Assembly: GCA_002292165.1 (NCBI GenBank)
Contig: DBBK01000174.1
Coordinates: forward strand, 19,554-27,431
Reading direction: 5' to 3'
Length of the DNA: 7,878 nt
Source: Brevundimonas sp. UBA986
Lineage (GTDB): Bacteria; Pseudomonadota; Alphaproteobacteria; Caulobacterales; Caulobacteraceae
Shown here: positions 1 to 5,030 of the stretch, one piece after another
Position numbering within the stretch: position 1 is the stretch's first letter
Layout: each line of letters begins with the position of its first letter
Notes under the pieces: generated by a model
What the model saw: only the letters and a program-made list of their open reading frames with translations
Told to the model about the DNA's origin: nothing
The model's database searches: none
Position numbers and translations under genes: made by a program

Positions 1-334
1 GATCAACCAGCTTGCCGTCACGGCCCATCAACGGAGGGCTCACGGCGTAGAAGACCGATCCATCAGGAGAGGCGGCGGCGGGCGAACCCAGACGGCCGAA
101 GCGTTCGACCTCGGCGGCGACCGTCTCCTGCTGGCCCTGCTGGGCGAGGTCGGCGTCGACCAGCCAGACGGGCTTGCGGGCGCGCACGGCGGCCAGTCGG
201 GCGAACTCACGGGCGACGGTCGAGGCCCCCTCGCCGGTCCCGGCCGAGGCGAACTGGATCACCCGCCCGCGGTGGGCGAGGCCAGGCCCCAGGGCCGCCC
301 AGAGGCCGGCCATTTCGTTTGTGAGATCGACCAT
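1..334 (-). CDS. hfsB: HfsB-like P-loop (CpsD/BY-kinase-like) polysaccharide export partner, C-terminus cut off
   Basis: The first 111 residues of a cytoplasmic P-loop protein of the CpsD/CapB/Wzc-kinase type run off the left edge. Residues 25-43 resemble the Walker A region, and VWLVDADL (56-63) matches the Walker A' motif of bacterial tyrosine kinases. The Walker A reads GTGEGAST (32-39), so the usual GEGKS lysine is alanine (Ala37); ATP binding or kinase activity may be lost. It lies 80 bases downstream of the hfsA-like gene on the same strand, the split arrangement in which a membrane protein and its P-loop partner are separate genes. The ATG at 332-334 is the only plausible start after an in-frame stop; no good ribosome binding site is visible (a GGAG lies about 17 bases away). 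The family call is fairly sure. The name hfsB rests on gene order and the lineage guess. Confidence 0.68.
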   Translation of the reverse strand, partial: MVDLTNEMAGLWAALGPGLAHRGRVIQFASAGTGEGASTVAREFARLAAVRARKPVWLVDADLAQQGQQETVAAEVERFGRLGSPAAASPDGSVFYAVSPPLMGRDGKLVD

Positions 335-414
335 CGAATCGGTTACGCGTTCTCCGCCGTCCTCAGGCTATCACGCCCTTGAAAAAGCGGAGACATCCGG
401 CTTCAGGCCCCTCA

Positions 415-1860
415 TCACGCTTTGACCGGAGCGACGGCGAGAACCGGCATCTGAAGGGTGCGTCCGGCCGAGGCCGGGGTGGCGAAGCCGCGGCGGGTGA
501 AGACCCGCAGCAGACCCACGCACAGGGCGGTGAAGCCGGCGAACAGGAAGACCAGGATCATCAGCGGCGCCTTCAGGCTGGAGCCCTTGGTCGGGGCCGC
601 CGGGTGGGACAGGATCCGCACATTGTCGGCGCCCGAGGCGACCAGGTCGTTGTCGGCCCGGCTCTGGCTGCCGCGCTGCTGGAATTCCTTGATGTTGGCG
701 GTCAGGACGTCGCGGTTGCCGGCGAAGATGGCGTTCTCGCTCTCCAGACGGGTCAGGCGGGCCTGACGCTCGCGCAGGGCCGCCAGCTGGCCGTCCAGCA
801 CAGCCAGACGGGCGGCCAGGGCGTCGCGGTCGGCCTCGGCCGTGGTGCGGGCGGTGTCCAGCGCCACCCAGCTGGGGTTCGGCCCGGTGCGCACCTCCTT
901 GGCCCCCACGGTGTCTCCGCCGGCGACGTAGGCCTGAAGCTGGGCGATCTGGGCGTCGATGTCGCGCACAGGCTGGGAATCGGGGCGATAGCGCGACAGC
1001 AGGTTCTCGCGCTCGGTGCGCTTCTGCAGGATCTGGTCCTGGGCGGCGATGTTCAGGTCCTGCTGCAGGACGATCTCGGCCGGCACCGAGGCCAGCTGGG
1101 CGGTGATGGTCTCGACGCGGCGCGCGGCCTGGCTCAGCTGGGCCTGGGTCGACAGGCGGTCGGTGAAGGTCGTCTGATAGGTCGCGGTCGCGGCGGCCTT
1201 GGCGGTGGCGAAGTCGCCGATGTCGTTCGAGGCCAGGAACTGCTCATAGGCGGTGTCGACGTCGGCCAGTTCGTCCTGGAAGGTCTGGCGCTGGGTGTCG
1301 ATGGCCTGGGTCGAGTTGTCCTGGAAGACCTCGCGGCGATAACCCTTGTAGGCCTCGAGCACGGCGGCCAGCACCTTGGCCGACTTCTCGGCGTTGTCGC
1401 TCTCGAAGCTCAGGGAGATGATCGAGCTGGTCGGGCTGGTGCCGACGACCAGACCTTCGCTGATGGCGCGGATGGCGTCGCCTTCCTGCTTGGCCAGCGA
1501 GCCCACGGCGGGCTTGCCCGGTTTCTGGAAGGTCTGGACGCCCAGGGCGCGGACGGCGCGCAGCTTGACGTCGCGGCTGGTCAGGATGTTGGCTTCGGTC
1601 TGGGCGATCTCGCCCGACGGCGGCGGGCTGGCGCGCTCGGTGACCGTGCCGACGCGGGATTCATAGACATATTCCTGACCGGCCCCGGCATAGACCTCGG
1701 CGGTAGCGGTATAGGTCTTCTTCAGGGTCATGACGCCCGCGGCGCCGACGGCGAAGACCACCAGGAAGATCAGGATCATCAGACCCAGCTCGCGGAACAT
1801 CAGGCCGATGATGTCCGCGAGGCCGTAACGTGGACGGGCGGTCACATAGGCCGTGCGCAT
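415..1860 (-). CDS. hfsA: HfsA-like polysaccharide chain-length / co-polymerase protein (Wzz/GumC family)
   Basis: A 481-residue inner-membrane polysaccharide co-polymerase, expected to set chain length and couple polymerisation to export. A short cytoplasmic N-terminus precedes TM1 (about residues 25-45, core LMILIFLVVFAVGAA). A Wzz-type periplasmic domain follows, then a long Ala/Gln/Arg/Glu-rich region typical of GumC/Wzc coiled coils. This includes the RYRPDSQPVRDIDAQIAQL motif seen in GumC-like proteins. A proline-containing segment (HPAAPTKGS) leads into TM2 (about 431-451). The tail ends near MPVLAVAPVKA, the point where Wzc proteins continue into the kinase domain. That domain is absent here and a kinase-like protein is encoded by the next gene, 80 bases downstream. 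It is divergent from the wza-like gene. No clear Shine-Dalgarno precedes the ATG. Family certain; the name hfsA is inferred from B-A-D gene order and probable Caulobacterales origin. Confidence 0.8.
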   Translation of the reverse strand: MRTAYVTARPRYGLADIIGLMFRELGLMILIFLVVFAVGAAGVMTLKKTYTATAEVYAGAGQEYVYESRVGTVTERASPPPSGEIAQTEANILTSRDVKLRAVRALGVQTFQKPGKPAVGSLAKQEGDAIRAISEGLVVGTSPTSSIISLSFESDNAEKSAKVLAAVLEAYKGYRREVFQDNSTQAIDTQRQTFQDELADVDTAYEQFLASNDIGDFATAKAAATATYQTTFTDRLSTQAQLSQAARRVETITAQLASVPAEIVLQQDLNIAAQDQILQKRTERENLLSRYRPDSQPVRDIDAQIAQLQAYVAGGDTVGAKEVRTGPNPSWVALDTARTTAEADRDALAARLAVLDGQLAALRERQARLTRLESENAIFAGNRDVLTANIKEFQQRGSQSRADNDLVASGADNVRILSHPAAPTKGSSLKAPLMILVFLFAGFTALCVGLLRVFTRRGFATPASAGRTLQMPVLAVAPVKA

Positions 1861-1992
1861 GGGGCGAGCGAATCCATCGGATGAGGTACTGATGTGATCC
1901 TTCGCCGAGCGGCGTTAACCATCAGTTACCCATAACCGGTGAAGGTCCGACTGTTCCCTGCCGATGTGCCCGTTTTCGAGTCGTCCCGTCTC
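1861..1992. promoter_or_regulatory. Divergent promoter region of the hfsA-like and hfsD-like genes
   Basis: This 132-base gap must hold the promoters for both the leftward hfsA-hfsB pair and the rightward hfsD-like gene. It contains a CtrA-type TTAA-N7-TTAC site (listed separately), an ATAACC box just after it (1932-1937), and a GAATC at 1870-1874 that matches the CcrM methylation site GANTC. No convincing -35/-10 pair can be assigned by eye. Confidence 0.6.
1915..1929 (+). promoter_or_regulatory. Candidate CtrA binding site TTAA-N7-TTAC
   Basis: TTAA at 1915-1918 and TTAC at 1926-1929 are separated by exactly 7 bases. The consensus for the cell-cycle regulator CtrA is TTAA-N7-TTAA, so seven of eight positions match. 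The site lies between divergent polysaccharide export genes in otherwise GC-rich DNA. CtrA control of polar surface structures is known in Caulobacter; its action here is inferred. Confidence 0.5.
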
Positions 1993-2742
1993 ATGACCGC
2001 AGACCGCCGCCAGATCCTGTTCGCCCTCGGCGCCCTGTCGGCGTCGACCGCCCTCGCGGCCTGCGGCGGGGGCGCCGACATCCCCCTGGTCGGCCAGCGC
2101 GCCCCTTCGGGCCCTCGCGTGCAGTCGGGCGGCTTCCCGGAAATCGGCTTCGCCGACTGGACCGACCAGGAGCCGGAATATCTGTTCTATCCCGGCGATG
2201 AGCTCGAGGTGGCCACCCCCACGGCGACCGAACTGACCCGCACGGTCAAGGTCGGGCCGGACGGCCGCATCGCCCTGCCCCTGATCGGTCAGGTCATGGC
2301 GGCGGACCGCTCCATCTCCCAACTGCAGCAGGAGATCTCGGGCGCCTATTCGACGCAGCTGGTGCGGCCGGTGGTCGAGATCACGCTCAAGACGGCGGGA
2401 CCGATGAAGGTCTGGGTCGACGGAGAGGTGAAGAATCCCGGCGTCTACGACATGCCCGGCGACATCGGCGCCTATCAGGCTGTGGTCATGGCCGGCGGCT
2501 ATCTGCCCAGCGCCAACCCTCAGCAGGCGGCGCTGATCCGGCGCGGCCCCGGGGGCGTTCGCATGATGCGGGTGATCGATCTGAGACCCCGCCGCGGCGA
2601 GGTCACGGCGCTGCGCCGCGGGGACCTGATCTACGTGCCGCGCTCGACCCTCGGCGAGCTGGCGACCTTCTTCACCCAGGTGAAGGCGGCCCTGCCGATC
2701 GGCTTCAACTACACGATCAACGGCCAGTATCAGCAGTTTTAG
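1993..2742 (+). CDS. hfsD: HfsD-like polysaccharide export outer-membrane lipoprotein (Wza family, poly-export plus SLBB)
   Basis: A 249-residue Wza-family export protein expected to form the outer-membrane channel for a surface polysaccharide. The N-terminus MTADRRQILFALGALSAS carries a twin arginine (Arg5-Arg6) and a hydrophobic stretch. A lipobox LAAC follows (lipidated Cys24). The poly-export domain begins near YLFYPGDELEV and continues through VGPDGRIALPLIGQV. An SLBB-type domain follows (VWVDGEVKNPGVYDMPG, then RRGDLIYVPRSTLGEL). It is much shorter than E. coli Wza (379 residues), as expected for minimal HfsD-like or KpsD-like forms. A GTG at 1939 would add 18 residues ahead of the signal peptide and spoil it, so the ATG at 1993 is preferred; the ribosome binding site is weak for both. 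The 45-base repeat starts two bases after the stop. Family certain, symbol inferred from context. Confidence 0.8.
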   Translation: MTADRRQILFALGALSASTALAACGGGADIPLVGQRAPSGPRVQSGGFPEIGFADWTDQEPEYLFYPGDELEVATPTATELTRTVKVGPDGRIALPLIGQVMAADRSISQLQQEISGAYSTQLVRPVVEITLKTAGPMKVWVDGEVKNPGVYDMPGDIGAYQAVVMAGGYLPSANPQQAALIRRGPGGVRMMRVIDLRPRRGEVTALRRGDLIYVPRSTLGELATFFTQVKAALPIGFNYTINGQYQQF

Positions 2743-2743
2743 C

Positions 2744-2788
2744 GAAGGGCGCTAACGCTCGCGACGCGGTCGCTCGCTGCTTGAGCGC
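2744..2788 (+). repeat. 45-base structured repeat, copy 1, directly after the hfsD-like stop codon
   Basis: This 45-base element begins GAAGGGCGCTA and ends TCGCTGCTTGAGCGC. It matches, at 38 of 45 positions without gaps, the element after the gatB stop (6905-6949, opposite strand). The centre forms a 5-bp hairpin GCGAC-GCG-GTCGC (2761-2773), and GCGCT (2750s) can pair with AGCGC at the end. In this copy an outer arm GGGCGC (2747-2752) can also pair with GCGCCC (2797-2802), and CGAAGGGC with the downstream GCCCTTTCG. It sits between convergent genes, so a role in 3'-end formation or mRNA protection is plausible. A REP-like element is the alternative reading. Confidence 0.75.
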
Positions 2789-2815
2789 AAAGGATTGCGC
2801 CCTGCCCTTTCGATG

Positions 2816-2842
2816 GACGGCGGCCCGACTGAGCGCGCCGTC
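2816..2842. repeat. Inverted repeat in the convergent gap
   Basis: GACGGCG (2816-2822) and CGCCGTC (2836-2842) form a perfect 7-bp stem around a 13-base loop, ten bases before the end of the Sel1-like gene. No T-run follows on either strand, so it is not a classical terminator. It may act with the adjacent 45-base repeat to separate the convergent transcripts. Confidence 0.4.
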
Positions 2843-2852
2843 TGCATCCTGA

Positions 2853-3167
2853 TCAGGCGGCCAGGGTGACCACGCCGGCGTCGATGTAGCGACGGGCGGC
2901 CTTCTGGGCTTCGGCGATCTCTTCGCGTTCCATTTCCTGGGACATCTCGCGGCGATAGACGCGCGCCTCGATGGAGCCCTTCATGGCCGCCAGGTTGAAG
3001 ATCATATGGGCCGAGACCCGGTCCATCGGGCAGCCGCCCGAACCGGACGAATACTGCATGCCCAGGCGGAACAGCATGTCGCCGTCCATCTCGGGGGTCG
3101 GCAGGGGAAGCATCGCCTCATCGGCGGCGGCTTCAACAAACTCGGGCGCGGTTTCTTGCGCGGTCAT
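2853..3167 (-). CDS. Small Sel1-repeat-like protein
   Basis: A 104-residue acidic, soluble protein with no signal peptide or membrane segment. Residues 30-66 match one Sel1/TPR-like repeat: MLFRLGMQYSSGSGG, then a D-x-x-x-A-H position, then IFNLAAMKGSIEA, corresponding to LGxxYxxGxG...D...A...WFxxAAxxG. A helical, charged C-terminal part (about 70-97) with EMEREEIAEAQ follows. The first 28 residues are rich in Ala/Glu and look disordered. One repeat is too few for a full solenoid, so it probably works as a small adaptor or with a partner. The ATG has a good GAGGAA ribosome binding site (3175-3180 on the reverse strand) at 7 bases. It is read convergently with the hfsD-like gene and is probably transcribed from its own promoter in the AT-rich spacer upstream. 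Its cellular role is unknown. Confidence 0.8.
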   Translation of the reverse strand: MTAQETAPEFVEAAADEAMLPLPTPEMDGDMLFRLGMQYSSGSGGCPMDRVSAHMIFNLAAMKGSIEARVYRREMSQEMEREEIAEAQKAARRYIDAGVVTLAA

Positions 3168-3276
3168 CGTCGTCTTCCTCTAGCGGCGCCGTTCTGGAGC
3201 CGTCCTTCGAGGTCACATCAAATACCGCCGGTTTGAAGTTAAAGTTAACAGCAACGGGGTCGAAAAAGCCTTTTAT

Positions 3277-3289
3277 GTAAAGACTTTAC
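3277..3289. repeat. Palindrome GTAAAG-A-CTTTAC, operator-like
   Basis: Perfect 6-bp arms around a single central base, 110 bases upstream of the Sel1-like start codon. The size and symmetry suit a dimeric DNA-binding protein. The regulator is unknown. Confidence 0.4.
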
Positions 3290-3323
3290 GAAAGTTAGAA
3301 GTCGCATTCAGACATCATGAACT

Positions 3324-3339
3324 CGTAGGTAACCCTACG
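3324..3339. repeat. Hairpin CGTAGG-TAAC-CCTACG
   Basis: A perfect 6-bp inverted repeat with a 4-base loop, 38 bases beyond the stop of the glutathione transferase gene. It has no U-tract on either strand, so it is a weak terminator candidate at best and could equally be an operator. Confidence 0.35.
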
Positions 3340-3376
3340 TTTATCGACCTGTTCTCAAGGTTAACAGATCGGGTCT

Positions 3377-4099
3377 TCAGCGGGCCTTCTGGCCGAACAG
3401 GACCTTGCGCGCCTCCTCGGCCGCCTTGCCCGACGCCGCGAGGTTCTTGCGCATCTCCTCGCCCAGGGCCCGGCCCGCCTTGACCGCCGGTCGCTCGCCG
3501 ACGCGCGCCATCCAGGCTTTCAGATTGGGGAAGTCGTCCAGGTTCTGTCCCTGCAACGACGGCAGGATCCACGGCCAGGCGGCCATGTCGGCGATCGTAT
3601 AGTCGCTGCCCGCCAGATACGGCCGGTCCGCCAGCCGTTTGTCCATGACGCCGTACAGGCGGTTGGTCTCATTGGTGTAGCGCCGCACGCCGTAGGCGAT
3701 CTGGCGCTGGTCCGGGATCATGCTGGGCGCGTACTGGCGGAAGTGGTGCGTCTGGCCCGCCATCGGGCCCAGCCCGCCGACCTGCCAGAACAGCCACTGG
3801 TCGATCTCGGCCTTGTGGCGGCGGTCGGTGGCGTAGAACTTCCCGGTCTTGGCGCCCAGATACTGAAGGATGGCGCCGGATTCGAAGATCGACAGCGGCA
3901 GGCCGTCCGGACCGTCCGGATCGACGATGGCCGGCATCCGGCCGTTGGGGCTGATGGCCTGGAACTGCGGCGTGAACTGCTCACCCGCGCCGATGTTCAC
4001 ATACTTCGTCTCATAGGGCAGACCCATCTCCTCCAGGGCGATGGAGATCTTCCAGCCGTTGGGCGTGGGCCAGTACCAGAGCTCGATCGGGCGGGTCAT
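3377..4099 (-). CDS. Nu-class glutathione S-transferase, YfcG/Ure2p-like
   Basis: A 240-residue cytosolic glutathione transferase or disulfide-bond oxidoreductase of the YfcG type. The N-terminal thioredoxin-fold domain has the class motif PTPNGWK (11-17), with Thr12 and Asn14 at the positions that contact glutathione in E. coli YfcG in place of a catalytic Cys or Ser. It also has the cis-proline MPAIVD (55-60) and the glutathione-binding ESGAI (73-77). The helical C-terminal domain carries QWLFWQVGGLGPMAGQ (101-116), very like YfcG, and the N-capping-box region YTIADMAAWPW (167-177). YfcG reduces disulfides with glutathione and has modest peroxidase activity; the substrate here is unknown. 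The ATG at 4097-4099 has an excellent GGAGG ribosome binding site 7 bases upstream (4107-4111, reverse strand), so the longer TTG-started frame is rejected. It is divergent from the first rcnB-like gene. An acidic/basic tail of about 25 residues extends past the usual end. Confidence 0.92.
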   Translation of the reverse strand: MTRPIELWYWPTPNGWKISIALEEMGLPYETKYVNIGAGEQFTPQFQAISPNGRMPAIVDPDGPDGLPLSIFESGAILQYLGAKTGKFYATDRRHKAEIDQWLFWQVGGLGPMAGQTHHFRQYAPSMIPDQRQIAYGVRRYTNETNRLYGVMDKRLADRPYLAGSDYTIADMAAWPWILPSLQGQNLDDFPNLKAWMARVGERPAVKAGRALGEEMRKNLAASGKAAEEARKVLFGQKAR

Positions 4100-4182
4100 A
4101 GGGCGGCCTCCGGCGGGCCGGATCGCCCCCGAAATCGATCTGGGGCCTGAGCGTGCGAGACGCAACTGCGTCGCTTCCGAAA

Positions 4183-4210
4183 CCTGACACTCGCGTTCAG
4201 GGCGAGTTCA
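4183..4210 (+). promoter_or_regulatory. TTCAG-N6-TTCA direct repeat with upstream CCTGA, box 1
   Basis: TTCAG at 4196-4200 and TTCA at 4207-4210 are exactly 11 bases apart, one helical turn. CCTGACA starts 13 bases before the first TTCAG. The same layout precedes the third rcnB-like gene, and the 11-base direct repeat also precedes the second. Tandem half-sites at this spacing are typical of OmpR-family response regulators. The second TTCA is 83 bases before the start codon. Confidence 0.6.
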
Positions 4211-4276
4211 TCCGCGGAGCGCGACCGTTAGCCATCTTCAACGGGACAAGACGGACTGTCCGTCGCGACCCATAGC

Positions 4277-4282
4277 AAGGAG
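4277..4282 (+). promoter_or_regulatory. Ribosome binding site AAGGAG that decides the start of the first rcnB-like gene
   Basis: AAGGAG ends only one base before the ATG at 4284 but 7 bases before the in-frame ATG at 4290. Initiation at 4290 is therefore strongly preferred. Confidence 0.75.
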
Positions 4283-4289
4283 CATGAAG

Positions 4290-4844
4290 ATGAACCGACT
4301 GATGAAGGCGGCCGTCATGGCTCTGGCCGTCGCGACCACCGCCGCCCCGCTCGCCGCCCAGGCCCAGAACTACGGCCGCCCGGACTATCGTCAGGACCGC
4401 CGCGATGACCGGCGGGATGACCGTCACGATCGCCGCGACGACCGCCGCGACGACCGCTATGACCGACGCGACGACCGCCGGGATGACCGTTACGACCGCC
4501 GTGACGACCGCCGCGACTATCGCCAGGACCAGCGCTGGGACCGCAATAACCGCGACTGGTATCGCAACCGCAACGACTTCCGCGACTATCGCGGCTACCG
4601 CAGCGGCTACTGGTATGCGCCGAGCTACGGCTACTACCGGGTCGACCCGCGCTACAGCGCCTATCGTTGGCAGCGGGGCGGCTACCTGCCCTCGGCCTAC
4701 CGCGGCTATTACGTCCGTGACCCCTATGTCTACGGCCTGCGTCCGGCCCCGCGCGGCTATGCCTATGTCCACGCCGGCAGCGACATCTTGATGATCGCCG
4801 TCGCCACCGGCCTGATCGCCAGCGTTCTGGCCAACGTCTACTAG
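4290..4844 (+). CDS. RcnB-family periplasmic protein with 11-residue Arg/Asp repeats
   Basis: A secreted 184-residue protein. The signal peptide MNRLMKAAVMALAVATTAAP continues to a likely cleavage at AQA-Q (about residue 25). Residues 36-79 are four 11-residue units of the form DRRDDRRDDRY, giving an extremely charged, probably disordered linker. The C-terminal RcnB-type domain (about 105-184) shows a Tyr/Gly-rich start, then W-x-RGGYLPSAYRG, RDPYVYGLRPAPRGYAYV, and a hydrophobic end (DILMIAVATGLIASVL). RcnB in E. coli is a periplasmic protein that modulates nickel/cobalt efflux. Family members in alphaproteobacteria are numerous and mostly uncharacterised, so metal or envelope stress is inference only. 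It is first in a row of three paralogues, each with its own terminator and the same upstream box. Confidence 0.85.
   Translation: MNRLMKAAVMALAVATTAAPLAAQAQNYGRPDYRQDRRDDRRDDRHDRRDDRRDDRYDRRDDRRDDRYDRRDDRRDYRQDQRWDRNNRDWYRNRNDFRDYRGYRSGYWYAPSYGYYRVDPRYSAYRWQRGGYLPSAYRGYYVRDPYVYGLRPAPRGYAYVHAGSDILMIAVATGLIASVLANVY
4395..4526 (+). repeat. Four 33-base tandem repeats coding for an 11-residue Arg/Asp unit
   Basis: The units at residues 36-46, 47-57, 58-68 and 69-79 read DRRDDRR followed by DDRH, DDRY, DDRY and DYRQ. Nested within them is a shorter DRRD period. Third-base differences between units (GAC/GAT, CGC/CGG/CGT) show that the repeats are not brand new and that the protein pattern is kept. 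Confidence 0.85.
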
Positions 4845-4859
4845 ACCTGACCCCAGGTC
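4844..4859 (+). repeat. Small hairpin GACCTG-ACCC-CAGGTC at the stop codon
   Basis: A perfect 6-bp stem that overlaps the last base of the TAG and precedes the strong terminator by four bases. It may help stabilise the 3' end of the mRNA. Confidence 0.4.
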
Positions 4860-4863
4860 ACAG

Positions 4864-4900
4864 AAAGGCCCCGCAGGCGATTGGCTTGCGGGGCCTTTTT
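4864..4900 (+). terminator. Rho-independent terminator of the first rcnB-like gene
   Basis: AAAGGCCCCGCA pairs perfectly with TGCGGGGCCTTT. The stem extends inward by GGC/GCT (with a G-U pair) to leave a GATTG loop. A run of five T (4896-4900) ends the element. It starts 20 bases after the stop codon. The A-run on the left makes it partly bidirectional. Confidence 0.95.
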
Positions 4901-4955
4901 CGCATCCGGAGACCAGCGATTCATTACGCAGACTTCACTTTGAGGTCCGTTTTCA

Positions 4956-4970
4956 TTCAGACAGGGTTCA
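4956..4970 (+). promoter_or_regulatory. TTCAG-N6-TTCA direct repeat, box 2
   Basis: TTCAG at 4956-4960 and TTCA at 4967-4970 are 11 bases apart, as in the other two boxes. A further TTCA at 4934-4937 lies two periods (22 bases) upstream in phase. There is no CCTGA partner. The second TTCA is 64 bases before the start codon at 5031. A GANTC site (GATTC, 4918-4922) lies nearby. Confidence 0.55.
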
Positions 4971-5030
4971 TGGACGAAATCGGAAATTGACCACGAGCCG
5001 CCCATCAAGGGCGTGCGGGGAATAACGACC

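Larger units (their letters stand above)
3168..3376. promoter_or_regulatory. AT-rich spacer upstream of the Sel1-like gene, with palindromes
   Basis: This 209-base noncoding stretch is much richer in A/T than the rest of the window. It holds a tandem AGTTAA-AGTTAA (3237-3248), a 13-base palindrome GTAAAGACTTTAC (3277-3289), a hairpin CGTAGG-TAAC-CCTACG (3324-3339), and GTTAACAG twice (3244-3251 and 3360-3367). It most likely contains the promoter and operators of the Sel1-like gene. A small RNA cannot be excluded. It contains no coding sequence I can support. Confidence 0.5.

Noticed and set aside
379..1884. 501-residue open frame opposite the hfsA-like gene
   Set aside because: It is a composition shadow in GC-rich DNA: repetitive Gly/Ala/Asp/Gln protein, no ribosome binding site, no family resemblance, and fully antisense to a well-supported gene.
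1939..1992. GTG start extending the hfsD-like protein by 18 residues
   Set aside because: It would place a non-hydrophobic segment before an otherwise clean lipoprotein signal and would overlap the promoter region.
1915..2322. 135-residue reverse-strand frame over the hfsD-like gene start
   Set aside because: It lies antisense to the poly-export domain and its translation shows no motif; it would also cross the divergent promoter.
4100..4165. TTG-started N-terminal extension of the glutathione transferase
   Set aside because: The internal ATG at 4099 has an ideal GGAGG at 7 bases, and the family N-terminus begins there.
4159..4172. Hairpin GACGCA-AC-TGCGTC between the glutathione transferase and the first rcnB-like gene, considered as a third copy of the 45-base repeat
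   Set aside because: The stem is real, but the flanks do not match the conserved GAAGGGCGCTA and TCGCTGCTTGAGCGC parts, and a 2-base loop is poor for RNA.
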